From Zoogloea dura (GTDB lineage Bacteria; Pseudomonadota; Gammaproteobacteria; Burkholderiales; Rhodocyclaceae), in contig NZ_JABBGA010000004.1 in assembly GCF_012927165.1 (NCBI RefSeq), forward strand, positions 275,567 to 339,566: a DNA stretch of 64,000 nt. Reading direction: 5' to 3'. The notes under the pieces are model-generated. The model saw nothing but the letters and a program-made list of their open reading frames with translations. It had not been told where the DNA came from and ran no database searches. Shown here one piece after another: positions 17,489-27,084 of this stretch (its first letter is position 1; the number at the start of each line of letters is the position of its first letter). Both the position numbers and the translations under genes were made by a program.

Positions 17489-18079
17489 TTAGACGTTCTC
17501 CCCGCGCTGCTGCTTGATGGCCTTCGCGAGTTCTTCCTCGGCGGAGGGGGTATGTTTCTTGGCGTTGGGATCCTCGATCAGGCCATTCAGGAAAGCTATC
17601 CGCTTGATGAACTCGGACACCGCCTGGAGGATCAGCAGCCCGAAGCCCAGCGGCACGAGGGCGCGTACCGGCCAGATGATCAGGCCGCCAGCGTTGGAGG
17701 AATACTCGTTGTTGAGGTAGGAGTTGATGAAGATCGGCCAGGACAGATAGAGCACGGCGACCGCCATCGGAGCCAGGAAGAACAAGGTGCCGATGATGTC
17801 GATCCAGGCATGGGCACGGGGTGAGAGATGGCCGGAAATGACGTCGATACGGACGTGCTCATTGCGCATCAGGGTATAGCCGGCACACAAGAGGAAAATC
17901 GCCGAAAACAGATACCACTGGATCTCCAGCAGGCCGTTCGAGCTGTAATTGAAGGCATAACGCACGAAGGCATTGACCGCACTGATGAGGGTGACGACCA
18001 GAACCAGCCAGACCGCCGCCTTTCCGACGCGCTCAGTCAGGGCATCAATTCCTCGAGATAGTTTGAGCAGGGCTTGCAC
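17489..18079 (-). CDS. dctQ: TRAP transporter small permease (DctQ)
   Basis: 196-residue membrane protein with four predicted helices, the small subunit that pairs with DctM. It contains RYAFNYSSNGLLEIQWYLFSAIFLL, the conserved N-x-E-x-Q-W region of DctQ proteins of the mannitol/chloroaromatic type. Two GTG codons compete for the start: GTG 18088 overlaps the AGGAGG Shine-Dalgarno (18093-18088) and cannot use it, while GTG 18079 lies 8 nt beyond it, so the latter is chosen. The stop codon immediately abuts the dctM start at 17488. Substrate of the transporter is unknown. Confidence 0.9.
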   Translation of the reverse strand: MQALLKLSRGIDALTERVGKAAVWLVLVVTLISAVNAFVRYAFNYSSNGLLEIQWYLFSAIFLLCAGYTLMRNEHVRIDVISGHLSPRAHAWIDIIGTLFFLAPMAVAVLYLSWPIFINSYLNNEYSSNAGGLIIWPVRALVPLGFGLLILQAVSEFIKRIAFLNGLIEDPNAKKHTPSAEEELAKAIKQQRGENV

Positions 18080-18289
18080 GTCCCACACCTCCTTGTAGTT
18101 TTAGACCCATATCTTGGTGTTGCATCACAGGGCTGGACGCGCCTGCACCTTGAGGCCGGATTATCGGCGAGATTGCCGCTCCAACAATCAGGGATTACGC
18201 CTACCGTTACGTAAGGACTGCCATACCCTGTCGGCACGGCCTCTGCATGCGATACTTCAGGCCCCTAGCGCCCCTCAATTCATAGTCGC

Positions 18290-18937
18290 ATGAGCACCCG
18301 TATCTGCCTTGTCCGCCATGGTGAAACAGCCTGGAATGCCGAACGCCGCCTCCAGGGCCATATCGACATTCCCCTCAATGAAAAGGGCCATGCCCAGGCC
18401 CGCGCCACCGCGGCCGGCCTTGCCGGTGAACGCTTCTCCGCGGCGTATTGCTCGGATCTGCAACGGGCCCGCCAGACTGCCGACAGCATCGTTACCCGTT
18501 GCGGGCTGGCGCCCGAATTCGACGCGCAATTGCGGGAGCGTCACTACGGCGCGTTCCAGTCCCTGACCTACGACGAAGCCCGGGCCCGTTTCCCGGAGGC
18601 CTACAGGCACTTCGAAAGCCGCGACCCTGCCTTTGTGTTTCCGGATGGAGGAGAGAGCCTGCGGGAATTCGCGGCACGCATTCACGACGTCCTCCACCGC
18701 ATCGCCCGAGCCCACCAGGGCGGGCAGGTACTGGTGGTGACCCACGGTGGCGTCCTCGACATTGCGCACCGCCTGGCCACCGGCAAGCCCCTGGACGCAC
18801 CGCGGGATTTCACGATCCCGAACGCTGCGCTCAACTGGATCGAATGGCACGGAGACTCCGCAACTGATTGGTCGCTCATCGCCTGGGCCCGCCAGGATCA
18901 CCTCACTGACAGCCTCGACGAGCTCCCCGACGCCTGA
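18290..18937 (+). CDS. Histidine phosphatase family protein (phosphoglycerate mutase-like)
   Basis: 215-residue enzyme of the branch that includes GpmB, CobC and other phosphatases. The phosphohistidine motif LVRHGETAWN is at residues 7-16, and the second catalytic His is in VVTHGGVL around residue 150, with Glu in LRERHYG near residue 84. These proteins are usually phosphatases rather than glycolytic mutases, and the substrate is not predictable. Divergently placed from dctQM, it is followed by a chemoreceptor gene 81 nt downstream. Confidence 0.87.
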   Translation: MSTRICLVRHGETAWNAERRLQGHIDIPLNEKGHAQARATAAGLAGERFSAAYCSDLQRARQTADSIVTRCGLAPEFDAQLRERHYGAFQSLTYDEARARFPEAYRHFESRDPAFVFPDGGESLREFAARIHDVLHRIARAHQGGQVLVVTHGGVLDIAHRLATGKPLDAPRDFTIPNAALNWIEWHGDSATDWSLIAWARQDHLTDSLDELPDA

Positions 18938-18980
18938 GAACTGCTCATTCTGGGTTCAAGATTTCCTGCCATTTGTCGTA

Positions 18981-19016
18981 TGCACTCTCTGCCCCCCATT
19001 CCGGTCAGAGAGTGCA
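18981..19016 (+). promoter_or_regulatory. Perfect stem-loop occluding the ribosome-binding region of the Cache chemoreceptor
   Basis: TGCACTCTCTG (18981-18991) pairs perfectly with CAGAGAGTGCA (19006-19016) across a 14-nt loop, and the 3' arm ends two nt before the ATG at 19019. The only purine-rich Shine-Dalgarno candidate (AGAGAG) lies within this arm, so in RNA it would be hidden. It could be a translational switch or a DNA operator. Confidence 0.55.
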
Positions 19017-19018
19017 CC

Positions 19019-21058
19019 ATGTTCAAGCTCAATCGCCTGTCCCTAGTCCGTCAGATCACCATCGCCGGCACGCTCGTGAGCCTGGCCGTCTTTGCGGTCC
19101 TGATCGGCTTCACCTCCCACTACACGCAAACGGCCGCCCTGGCCAAGACGGACGAGGAACTCTCGCATCAGATCGAGAGCATCGTCCGCATGCTCGAACT
19201 CAGCCACGACAGCGCCGTCGCCCATGCCAGCAAGGGTCTCGATCGGGTCCGGGACAGCCTCGGCCCCCTGCGCATCGGCCCTGAGACTCAGACCCAGGGC
19301 AGCTATCAGCTTCCCGTCGTGCGCAGCGGTGACAAGGTGGTGAATGGCAACATCGCCCTGCTCGAGAGCCTGCGCAAGCAGACCGACTCTGATCCCGCCC
19401 TGCTGCTGCGCTCAGGCGACGAGTTCGTGCGCTCGGCCACCCTCCTCAAGACCAAGGACGGCAAAAGCACCGAAGGCACCCCCATTCCCTCGGGCAGCCC
19501 GGAGCACAAGGCCCTCCTGGCCGGAAAGACCTACGCCGGCGTCGTCAAGCGCTCGGGCAAGTACTACGTCTCTGCCATCGAGCCCATCAAGGACGGCGAC
19601 GGCAAGGTGGTGGGCGCCCTCGCCTCCCGGGTCAGCATCCAGCAGGACATGGATCGACTGATGCAGGCCGTTGCGTCCATCAAGTCGGGACAAAGTGGCT
19701 ATGCCTACATCCTGACCAGCGAGAGCGACCCCACCAAGTCTGAATTCATCTTCCATCCGACACTGACCGGCAAGACCATTGGTGAGCTCGCCCAGCCCAC
19801 CCTCATCAAGATTGCCGAAGAGCAGATCAGCAAGAAGCAGGGGCACCTGACCTACGCCTGGCCCCACACGCCCGGCGGTTCCGATCTGGGCGACAAGATC
19901 GTCGTATACCGCTCATCCCCGTCCTGGGGCTGGGTGGTATCCACCGGTAGCTTCGTCGACGAATTCACCGTCGAGGCGCGCAAGCTCCGCAACACCCTGA
20001 TCGCCCTGTGCCTCGGCGGCGCCCTCATCCTGGCGGGCACCCTTTACGCCATCACGCGCAACCGGCTGGCACCGATCAAGGACATGCTCGAGGCCAGCCG
20101 ACGCATCGGCGAGGGCGATCTGACCGTGCGCTTTGCCCAGACTCCGGCCAACAGCGCAAATGAACTGGACCGGATCGCCCATGCCCTGGGTGGAACCGTC
20201 AGCAAGATGGGCCAGCTGATTGGCGATGTCATCCAGACCAGCAACACGGTCAAGGACGCAGCCCGTGAGGTCCGCAGGGGATCCGACCAGGTAGTGAGCG
20301 GCACCACCGCCCAGAGCGAGGCCGCCGCCGCGCTGGCTGCCGCCATCGAGGAACTGTCGGTCAGCATCACCCAGGTCTCCGACAGCGCCGCCATCGCCCG
20401 CGACTTCACCCAGCAGGCACAAGGCCACGCCGATGACGGCAGCAACAAGGTGCGCGTCGTGATCAGCGGCATGGATCGCATCGCCAGCGAGATAGGCAAG
20501 GCCGGTGAAGCCGTCAATCTGCTATCCGAACGCTCCGCCCGCATCTCCAACATCGGCAAGATCATCAACGAGATCGCCGACCAGACCAACCTGCTGGCCC
20601 TCAACGCGGCAATCGAGGCCGCCCGGGCCGGCGAAAGCGGCCGGGGCTTCGCCGTGGTAGCCGACGAAGTGCGCAAGCTGGCCGAGCGCACCGCCAGCTC
20701 GACCCGCGAGATTTCGACCACGGTGACCGAGGTGCAGGGCGAGGCCCAGCGCGTCGTCACGATGATCGCCGGAGTGGCCCGCGAGGTGCAGGGCGGGGTC
20801 CAGTCCGCCACCGCCTCCGGAGAAGTCCTGGAGACCATCCGCAATGAGAGCGGGCGCACAACCGGCGCCGTGCTGGACATTGCCAGCGCCACCCACGAAC
20901 AGAGCGCCGCCAGTCAGGAAGTGGCGCGGGGGGTGGAGCGGATCGCCCGGATGGCCGAGCAGAACAACCAGATCACCCTTCACACCCATGAACAGACCGC
21001 CACGCTCGAGCGTCTGGCCAGTGACCTGGAGGCCAAGGTCAGCCATTTCCGCGTCTGA
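19019..21058 (+). CDS. Methyl-accepting chemotaxis protein with double-Cache-type periplasmic sensor
   Basis: 679-residue transmembrane chemoreceptor. First helix around residues 10-35 ([22 protein letters not shown]), then a periplasmic domain of about 290 residues resembling Cache_3/Cache_2 ([22 protein letters not shown] and SGYAYILT), second helix around 325-345 ([20 protein letters not shown]), HAMP, and the cytoplasmic signalling domain with the conserved hairpin tip [19 protein letters not shown]. Residues ending VSHFRV carry no CheR-docking pentapeptide. Start ATG 19019 gives the proper membrane topology. The start region is enclosed by a stem-loop at 18981-19016. Ligand unknown; Cache sensors usually bind small organic acids or amino acids. 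Confidence 0.95.
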   Translation: MFKLNRLSLVRQITIAGTLVSLAVFAVLIGFTSHYTQTAALAKTDEELSHQIESIVRMLELSHDSAVAHASKGLDRVRDSLGPLRIGPETQTQGSYQLPVVRSGDKVVNGNIALLESLRKQTDSDPALLLRSGDEFVRSATLLKTKDGKSTEGTPIPSGSPEHKALLAGKTYAGVVKRSGKYYVSAIEPIKDGDGKVVGALASRVSIQQDMDRLMQAVASIKSGQSGYAYILTSESDPTKSEFIFHPTLTGKTIGELAQPTLIKIAEEQISKKQGHLTYAWPHTPGGSDLGDKIVVYRSSPSWGWVVSTGSFVDEFTVEARKLRNTLIALCLGGALILAGTLYAITRNRLAPIKDMLEASRRIGEGDLTVRFAQTPANSANELDRIAHALGGTVSKMGQLIGDVIQTSNTVKDAAREVRRGSDQVVSGTTAQSEAAAALAAAIEELSVSITQVSDSAAIARDFTQQAQGHADDGSNKVRVVISGMDRIASEIGKAGEAVNLLSERSARISNIGKIINEIADQTNLLALNAAIEAARAGESGRGFAVVADEVRKLAERTASSTREISTTVTEVQGEAQRVVTMIAGVAREVQGGVQSATASGEVLETIRNESGRTTGAVLDIASATHEQSAASQEVARGVERIARMAEQNNQITLHTHEQTATLERLASDLEAKVSHFRV

Positions 21059-21083
21059 CTCCCACACCCCGCTACCCAGGCGG

Positions 21084-21116
21084 GGCATCCGGGGCTTTCG
21101 GCAAGCCCCGGATGCC
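21084..21116 (+). terminator. Strong stem-loop between the Cache chemoreceptor and glyA
   Basis: Perfect 14-bp stem GGCATCCGGGGCTT / AAGCCCCGGATGCC with loop TCGGC, 26 nt after the chemoreceptor stop codon and 43 nt before glyA. The following T-rich segment (CTTTTG) is displaced by about 15 nt, so termination efficiency is uncertain. It may also fold in the glyA leader region. Confidence 0.6.
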
Positions 21117-21158
21117 GTGCTAAACTCCGCTTTTGACTCACGCACCCGCCGGATAGCC

Positions 21159-22409
21159 ATGTTTTCCAAGCAAAATACCCTCGCCAAGGTCGATCCTGAA
21201 CTGTGGCAAGCCATTGAGGCCGAAAACCGCCGTCAGGAAGATCACATCGAACTGATCGCCTCCGAAAACTACGTGAGCGCCGCCGTCATGGAAGCCCAGG
21301 GCTCCCAGCTCACCAACAAGTACGCGGAAGGCTATCCGGGCAAGCGCTATTACGGCGGCTGTGAATTCGTCGATCTGGCCGAGCAGCTCGCCATCGACCG
21401 CCTCAAGACCCTGTTTGGCGCTGAGGCTGCCAACGTCCAGCCCAATTCCGGCTCCCAGGCCAACCAGGCCGTGCTGATGGCCTTCGCCAAGCCAGGCGAC
21501 ACCATCATGGGCATGAGCCTGGCCGAGGGTGGTCACCTGACCCACGGCATGCCGCTGAACATGTCCGGCAAGTGGTTCAACGTCGTCGCCTACGGCCTCG
21601 ACAAGAACGAAGAGATCGATTACGACAAGATGGAAGCGCTGGCCCGCGAGCACAAGCCGCGCATCATCATCGCCGGCGCCTCCGCTTACTCCCTGCGCAT
21701 CGACTTCGAGCGCTTCGCAAAGATCGCCAAGGAAATCGGCGCCATCTTCTGGGTGGACATGGCCCACTACGCAGGCCTCATCGCCGCAGGCTACTACCCC
21801 AACCCGGTGCCTCACGCCGACGTGGTCACCTCGACCACCCACAAGACCCTGCGCGGCCCGCGCGGCGGCATCATCCTGATGAAGGCCGAGCACGAGAAGG
21901 CGCTCAACTCCGCCATCTTCCCGGGCCTGCAGGGCGGCCCGCTGATGCACGTGATCGCCGGCAAGGCCGTCGCCTTCAAGGAGGCGGCGACCCCCGAGTT
22001 CAAGCACTACCAGGAACAGGTGCTCGCCAATGCCCGCGTGATGGCCCGGGTGCTGGGTGAAGAACGCGGCCTGCGCATCATCTCCGGCCGTACCGAGAGC
22101 CACGTCTTCCTGCTCGACCTGCAGTCCAAGAACATCACCGGCAAGGAAGCCGAAGCCGCCCTCGGCCGCGCCCACATCACGGTCAACAAGAACTCCATCC
22201 CCAACGATCCGCAGAAGCCCTTCGTCACCTCCGGCATCCGCATCGGCTCGCCGGCCATGACCACCCGGGGCTTCACCGAGATCGAGGCCGAGCGCGTTGC
22301 CCATCTGATCGCCGACGTGCTCGACAATCCCAACGACGAATCCACCCTCGAGAACGTGCGCACCAAGGTTGCCGAGCTGTGCCGCAAGTTCCCGGTGTAC
22401 GGCGCCTGA
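21159..22409 (+). CDS. glyA: Serine hydroxymethyltransferase
   Basis: 416-residue PLP enzyme converting serine and tetrahydrofolate to glycine and methylene-tetrahydrofolate, the main one-carbon source. It has the N-terminal [31 protein letters not shown], and the Schiff-base lysine in [16 protein letters not shown]. The length is standard. ATG 21159 gives the canonical N-terminus [20 protein letters not shown]. It is followed after 32 nt by nrdR and ribD, a common betaproteobacterial order. No glycine riboswitch is seen upstream, only the stem-loop at 21084. Confidence 0.98.
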   Translation: MFSKQNTLAKVDPELWQAIEAENRRQEDHIELIASENYVSAAVMEAQGSQLTNKYAEGYPGKRYYGGCEFVDLAEQLAIDRLKTLFGAEAANVQPNSGSQANQAVLMAFAKPGDTIMGMSLAEGGHLTHGMPLNMSGKWFNVVAYGLDKNEEIDYDKMEALAREHKPRIIIAGASAYSLRIDFERFAKIAKEIGAIFWVDMAHYAGLIAAGYYPNPVPHADVVTSTTHKTLRGPRGGIILMKAEHEKALNSAIFPGLQGGPLMHVIAGKAVAFKEAATPEFKHYQEQVLANARVMARVLGEERGLRIISGRTESHVFLLDLQSKNITGKEAEAALGRAHITVNKNSIPNDPQKPFVTSGIRIGSPAMTTRGFTEIEAERVAHLIADVLDNPNDESTLENVRTKVAELCRKFPVYGA

Positions 22410-22441
22410 GCCGTATCAGCAGCAGGCAGGGACGCTAGCGC

Positions 22442-22921
22442 ATGCACTGCCCTTTCTGCGGCGCCGAAAATACGCAGGTCACCGACACCCGTGAAAACGA
22501 AGACGGTGACATCGTACGGCGCCGCCGTCGCTGCCTGTCCTGCGACAAGCGTTTCACCACCTATGAACGCATCGATCTCAAGATGCCCCAGGTGGTCAAG
22601 AAGAACGGCAGCCGGGCTGATTTCAGCCGCGACAAGCTGCTGGGCAGCCTGAAGCTGGCCCTGCGCAAACGCCCGGTCACCGCCGAGAACGTAGACGCCG
22701 CTGTAGACCGCATCGAAGCCAAGCTCCTTGCCTCCGGCGAACGCGAGATCGCCTCCGAACGCATCGGCGAACTGGTCATGCGTGAGCTCAAGAAGCTCGA
22801 CAAGGTCGCCTACATCCGCTTTGCCTCCGTCTATCGTGCCTTCGAGGACGTGGATGAATTCTCCGAAGTGATCCGCGAAGTCACCACCCGTCCCCGCGGA
22901 CGTCCCCCAAAAGCGACCTGA
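22442..22921 (+). CDS. nrdR: Ribonucleotide reductase transcriptional repressor NrdR
   Basis: 159-residue regulator that binds NrdR boxes upstream of ribonucleotide reductase genes in response to ATP/dATP. A zinc ribbon with Cys3-Cys6 (CPFC) and Cys31-Cys34 (CLSC) is followed by [18 protein letters not shown] and an ATP-cone domain ([20 protein letters not shown]). The final basic RGRPPK tail is ordinary. Located between glyA and ribD, as in many proteobacteria. It ends 5 nt before ribD. Confidence 0.97.
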   Translation: MHCPFCGAENTQVTDTRENEDGDIVRRRRRCLSCDKRFTTYERIDLKMPQVVKKNGSRADFSRDKLLGSLKLALRKRPVTAENVDAAVDRIEAKLLASGEREIASERIGELVMRELKKLDKVAYIRFASVYRAFEDVDEFSEVIREVTTRPRGRPPKAT

Positions 22922-22926
22922 TTCCC

Positions 22927-24015
22927 ATGAGCGCCACCGCCGACGATTTCCGGTGGATGGCCCGCGCCCTCGAACTGGCAGCGCGCGGACTGTTCACGAC
23001 CACCCCAAACCCACGTGTCGGCTGCGTGATCGTCCGGGATGGCCAGATGGTCGGAGAGGGCTGGCACGTCCGTGCCGGCGAGGCCCACGCCGAAGTCCAC
23101 GCCCTGGCCATGGCTGGGGAATCCGCCCGCGGCGCAACGGCCTACGTAACCCTCGAGCCCTGCTCCCACCACGGACGGACACCGCCCTGCGCCGATGCGC
23201 TGATCAAGGCGGGCGTGCAGCGCGTGGTGGTGGCCATGAGCGACCCCAACCCGCTGGTGTCCGGGCGTGGCCTGCAGCGCCTGCGGGATGCCGGCATCGA
23301 CACGCTGGCCGGCATCCAGGAAGGCGAAGCCCGCGAGCTGAACATCGGCTTCATCTCGCGCATGACCCGCGGCCGCCCCTGGCTGCGCCTCAAGGCCGCC
23401 GCCACGCTCGACGGCAAGACCGCGCTGGAGAATGGCGTCTCTCAATGGATCACCGGCGAAGACGCACGGCGTGACGCGCATCGCTGGCGCGCCCGCTCCT
23501 GCGCCGTCCTCACCGGCATCGGAACGGTCCGCGACGACGATCCCCAGCTCAACGTACGCGCGGTTGCCACCGAACGTCAGCCCCTGCGGGTGGTCGTCGA
23601 TGCGCGCCTCGACACGCCGCTCAATGCCCGCCTGCTCGATGGCGGCCCGGTGCTGATCGCCGCCGCCGTAGACAATCCGGAACGCATCGCCGCCCTGCAG
23701 CGCCGGGGGGCCGACGTGGTCGTGCTACCGAACGATGGCGGCAAGGTGGATCTGAATGCCCTGATGCTCGAACTCGGGCGCCGGGGGCTGAATGAAGTCA
23801 CCGCCGAAAGCGGGTTCAAGCTCAACGGCTCGCTGCTGCGGGAAGGCTGCGTCGACGAGATCGTGCTCTACCTGGCGCCATTCCTGGTCGGCGACGCCGC
23901 ACGCGGCCTGTTCAACCTGCCGGCCCTGAACGCCCTCGCCGACAAACGCCCGCTGAACATCCGGGATGTGCGCTTGGTCGGCCAGGACCTGCGCATCCTG
24001 GCCCGCCCAGCCTGA
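22927..24015 (+). CDS. ribD: Bifunctional riboflavin biosynthesis deaminase/reductase RibD
   Basis: 362-residue enzyme for two steps of riboflavin synthesis. The N-terminal cytidine-deaminase-type domain has HAEVHALAMAG and PCSHHGRTPPCADALI, giving the zinc ligands (His and two Cys) and catalytic Glu. The C-terminal reductase domain starts about residue 148 (PWLRLKAAATLDGKTAL) and has SQWITGEDARRDAHRWR and a GGP motif for NADPH use. The 5-nt spacing from nrdR indicates one transcript. Its 3' end converges with the MoeB/ThiF-type gene. Confidence 0.96.
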   Translation: MSATADDFRWMARALELAARGLFTTTPNPRVGCVIVRDGQMVGEGWHVRAGEAHAEVHALAMAGESARGATAYVTLEPCSHHGRTPPCADALIKAGVQRVVVAMSDPNPLVSGRGLQRLRDAGIDTLAGIQEGEARELNIGFISRMTRGRPWLRLKAAATLDGKTALENGVSQWITGEDARRDAHRWRARSCAVLTGIGTVRDDDPQLNVRAVATERQPLRVVVDARLDTPLNARLLDGGPVLIAAAVDNPERIAALQRRGADVVVLPNDGGKVDLNALMLELGRRGLNEVTAESGFKLNGSLLREGCVDEIVLYLAPFLVGDAARGLFNLPALNALADKRPLNIRDVRLVGQDLRILARPA

Positions 24016-24045
24016 GAGTGCGCCAGGCCGGGCCGGGGCCCCGCA

Positions 24046-24795
24046 TCAGCGGGTCGCACATACCGGACAGGACGGGTCGCGGCCCAGACGGATCGTCCGC
24101 CAGTCCATGGCCAGCGTATCCAGCAGCAGCAAACGCCCCACCAGCGGCTCGCCGCAACCTGCCAGCAGCTTGAGCGCCTCGGCGGCCTGGACTGCGCCGA
24201 CGATGCCTGTAAGCGGCGCGAAGACCCCCATCACCGCACAGCGGATCTCCTCGACATCCTCCCCCTCCGGAAAGAGGCAGTGATAGCAGGGGCTATCGGC
24301 CTGCCGCAGGTCGAATACAGAGACCTGCCCGTCAAAACGGATCGCCGCGCCGGACACCAACGGCCGACCTCTGGCCACACAGGCCCGGTTGATGGCATGG
24401 CGGGTGACGAAATTGTCCGAGCAATCCAGCACCACGTCGGCCAGACCGACCTCCTCCTCGAGCGCATCGCCCTCCAGGCGATGGGCCAGCGGCACGACCT
24501 TCACTTCCGGATTCAGGCGGGCCAGCGTATCGCTGCCCGACTCGACCTTGAGCCGCCCTACGCCCTCCTGGCTGTGCAGGATCTGGCGCTGCAGATTGGT
24601 CAGATCCACCGTATCGCCGTCTGCCAGGACGAGGGTACCGACCCCCGCGGCCGCCAGGTACATCGCCGCCGGAGAGCCCAGCCCTCCGGCCCCGACGACC
24701 AGGACACGGGCATTCACGATGGCATCCTGGCCCTCGATACCGATCTGGGGAAGCAGGATATGGCGCGAATAGCGCAGCAGCTGATCGTCATTCAT
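24046..24795 (-). CDS. MoeB/ThiF/HesA-family sulfur-carrier adenylyltransferase
   Basis: 249-residue E1-like enzyme that adenylates the C-terminal glycine of a small sulfur carrier (MoaD- or ThiS-type) for molybdopterin or thiamine synthesis. Features: LLRYSRHILLPQIGIEGQ, the nucleotide-binding VLVVGAGGLGSPAAMYLA, DLTNLQRQILHS, and a zinc site from CYHC near residue 172 and CPVC at the end. Start ATG 24795 gives the usual N-terminus MNDDQLLRYSRHI. Whether it serves MoaD or ThiS cannot be decided here, since neither is adjacent. It is in the same orientation as the Ctp protease upstream. Confidence 0.9.
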   Translation of the reverse strand: MNDDQLLRYSRHILLPQIGIEGQDAIVNARVLVVGAGGLGSPAAMYLAAAGVGTLVLADGDTVDLTNLQRQILHSQEGVGRLKVESGSDTLARLNPEVKVVPLAHRLEGDALEEEVGLADVVLDCSDNFVTRHAINRACVARGRPLVSGAAIRFDGQVSVFDLRQADSPCYHCLFPEGEDVEEIRCAVMGVFAPLTGIVGAVQAAEALKLLAGCGEPLVGRLLLLDTLAMDWRTIRLGRDPSCPVCATR

Positions 24796-24867
24796 GGGTG
24801 ATGGACAAAGACAGGGGCGCAAACCTGCACCCAGGGGAAAGAAACAACAGGATGAGCCGTGACCGGC

Positions 24868-25320
24868 CTACTTGTACTCTCGGAGATCCGGCGGCGTGTC
24901 GTCGTGATCCCCGTGAGGATGGGCCGAGTAGGCATGGACATAGACTTCGTGGGACTGCTTGATCAGGCGTTCCGGAGAGCGCAGGTTGTGCACCTGGGTG
25001 TCCTCCACGTAATAGATCAGGGCCCGGTGCAAGCGGATCAGCAAGGTCCGCTCCAGTTGGAAACCCGCCGTGACCAGCGCCTCCTCCAGCAGCTCAAGGG
25101 TGAAGTCGAGTACGTTGTAGTGGACGATCAGGCTCAGGGCATCGCGTCCCGCCTCAACCTGCACCCCGCGCAACGCGGCAAGCGAACGTCCGGCCTGCAC
25201 GACCTGGTCGGCCGGCCATTGCTTGAAACGGATCTCCCGGGTCTTCAGCACGCCGGCGCCAGCGTGCTGCGGGTTGCCATGCCTGCGGCCAGCCAGCTTG
25301 TAAGCAGTCTCTCGTCGCAT
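24868..25320 (-). CDS. Hypothetical protein with a heavy-metal-associated-like fold lacking the metal cysteines
   Basis: 150-residue cytosolic protein of unrecognised function. Residues 27-90 (TREIRFKQWPADQVVQ to VTAGFQLE) read like a beta-alpha-beta-beta-alpha-beta ferredoxin-like unit of HMA type: an LRGVQVEAG turn followed by a LIVHYNVLDFTLELLEEAL strand-helix. However, the CxxC metal pair is missing. The tail has a short His/Asp-rich segment (HPHGDHDDTP). ATG 25320 is 21 nt after the Ctp stop, so it is probably co-transcribed with the protease and perhaps moeB. The fold statement is inference from pattern. Confidence 0.55.
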   Translation of the reverse strand: MRRETAYKLAGRRHGNPQHAGAGVLKTREIRFKQWPADQVVQAGRSLAALRGVQVEAGRDALSLIVHYNVLDFTLELLEEALVTAGFQLERTLLIRLHRALIYYVEDTQVHNLRSPERLIKQSHEVYVHAYSAHPHGDHDDTPPDLREYK

Positions 25321-25341
25321 TCAGGGCCCCCGCCGTCCGGA

Positions 25342-26763
25342 TCACTTGCCGCTATTCTGGAGGATCTGCAGCCCCTTGAGCAAATTCACCGCTTGGGCCA
25401 GTTGATAGTCGTCCTTGCCGGCAATCTCGAAGGGCGGCCTGGATTCGTCCGCCTCGTCCTTCTTGTCCTTGTCCTTGTCCTTGCCCTTGGGGGCCGCATC
25501 CTTCCTGGGCGCAGCTGGGGCAGCTTCGCTGCGCGGCACTTCCGGATCCTTGCCGTTGCTCAGGTGGCGCTCGAGATCCGCCTCGCGCAGGCGCTCGCGG
25601 GATGCCCCGTTAGGGGTCTCCTCGACAAGGATGTCCGGGACGATGCCCTTGGCCTGGATGGACCGGCCGTTGGGTGTGAAATAACGGGCGGTGGTGAGCT
25701 TGATGGCCGAGTTGCTGTTGAGCGGGATGATGGTCTGCACCGAACCCTTGCCGAAGCTCTGGGTGCCCATCACTACGGCGCGCTTGTGATCCTGCAGGGC
25801 CCCGGCCACGATCTCTGACGCCGACGCCGAACCGCCATTGACGAGTACCACCATTGGCACGGTCTTGATGGAGGCCGGGACATTACGCATGTAATCGTCG
25901 CGCACGCCGCGCAGGTAGTCCTCCGGCACCGCCAGATACTTACGCTTGGCGTCCTCGGTGCGGCCATCAGTGGACACCACCAGGGCCTTGGGCGGCAGGA
26001 ATGCCGCCGACACGCCCACTGCGCCGTGCAGGAGGCCACCCGGGTCATTACGCAGGTCGAGCACCAGCCCCTTCAGCTCACCCTGCCTGGCAAGCTTCTC
26101 CAGGTGCTGCACGAGCGAGGCCGCCGTCTGCTCCTGGAACTGCACGACCCGCACATACGCGTAGCCGGGTTCGACCATCTTCGACTTGACGCTCTGGACC
26201 TTGATGACTTCCCGCACCAGCGTGACGACGATGGGCTTGGCCTCCCCCTTCCGTGCGATGGTCAGCACGATGGAGGTCTTGGGCTTGCCGCGCATCTTCT
26301 TGACCGCGTCGTTGAGGGACAGCCCCTTCACCGAGGTATCGTCGAGCTTGATGATCAGGTCACCGGCCTTGATGCCGGCCCGGAAGGCGGGAGTGTCCTC
26401 GATCGGAGAGATCACCTTGACGTAGCCGTCCTCGGAGCCCACCTCGATGCCCAGGCCACCGAATTCGCCCTGGGTGCCGACCTGCAGCTCCTTGAAGGCC
26501 TCCGCATCCAGGTAGGCCGAATGGGGATCGAGGTTGGACAACATGCCGCTGATCGCGTGGGTGATCAGCTTCTTGTCTTCCACCGGCTCCACGTAGCCCT
26601 GCTTGATGGCATTGAAGACATCGGCGAGATTGCGCAACTCCTCAACCGGCAGCGGTGCGAGCGCGGAATTCTTGTCCGCGTTGGCCGAAAAATTAAGGCT
26701 GATCAGGACACCCGCACAAAGCCCGGTGAAGACCAGGCCGGCCTGTTGCAGTTTGCTGCGCAT
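25342..26763 (-). CDS. Carboxy-terminal processing protease (S41 family)
   Basis: 473-residue periplasmic serine protease of the CtpA/Prc type. An N-terminal hydrophobic segment (residues 7-27) exports or anchors it. A PDZ domain spans about 100-175 (FGGLGIEVG, then IKAGDLIIKLDDTSVKG). The S41 catalytic domain has the serine in GGSASASEIVAGAL (310-323) and lysine at 339 in SFGKGSVQT, making the Ser/Lys dyad. After the protease domain a low-complexity, charged linker (KGKDKDKDKK) leads to a terminal helix. Such enzymes trim C-termini and control murein hydrolases. Monocistronic or leading the minus-strand group down to 24046. Confidence 0.95.
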   Translation of the reverse strand: MRSKLQQAGLVFTGLCAGVLISLNFSANADKNSALAPLPVEELRNLADVFNAIKQGYVEPVEDKKLITHAISGMLSNLDPHSAYLDAEAFKELQVGTQGEFGGLGIEVGSEDGYVKVISPIEDTPAFRAGIKAGDLIIKLDDTSVKGLSLNDAVKKMRGKPKTSIVLTIARKGEAKPIVVTLVREVIKVQSVKSKMVEPGYAYVRVVQFQEQTAASLVQHLEKLARQGELKGLVLDLRNDPGGLLHGAVGVSAAFLPPKALVVSTDGRTEDAKRKYLAVPEDYLRGVRDDYMRNVPASIKTVPMVVLVNGGSASASEIVAGALQDHKRAVVMGTQSFGKGSVQTIIPLNSNSAIKLTTARYFTPNGRSIQAKGIVPDILVEETPNGASRERLREADLERHLSNGKDPEVPRSEAAPAAPRKDAAPKGKDKDKDKKDEADESRPPFEIAGKDDYQLAQAVNLLKGLQILQNSGK

Positions 26764-27084
26764 AAAGTCTCCGTCGTGATGCCGGAGGGCTGGCTCCGGT
26801 CACCTTCTCGCGCCCGCCATGGGCTTTTCAGAAAGGGAGAGAAGTATAAACCGGAAAGGTTCCGCACTCCCCCGCCAGCCCCAACCCCACCCGTCGGCGC
26901 AGACAGACCCGCGCCCGCGACCCGGCCGGCGGAGGCAGCTGCGCACCCGCAGCGCGAAAAGTGGTATTTTACGCGGTCTGCCGATGCCATCATCGGCTGG
27001 ACCAGCCACGCATAAAACCCTGGTCAGTTCGTTTCGACAAGGCCCGACCCAGACTTTTCGCCCCCCAGCTCTCCCGCGCCATTC
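26764..27084. other. Intergenic region between divergent ctp and arsR-type genes
   Basis: 321 nt without a credible gene. It must hold the promoters for the protease (minus) and for the regulator-rhodanese-grxC group (plus). A minus-strand TATACT hexamer at 26848-26843 is a possible -10 for the protease, without a convincing -35. No clear inverted repeat typical of an ArsR operator was found by eye. The frames reading through it appear to be chance extensions. Confidence 0.5.

Noticed and set aside
21061..21158. Glycine riboswitch upstream of glyA
   Set aside because: Only a simple 14-bp hairpin is present, without the tandem aptamer, and it fits a chemoreceptor terminator.
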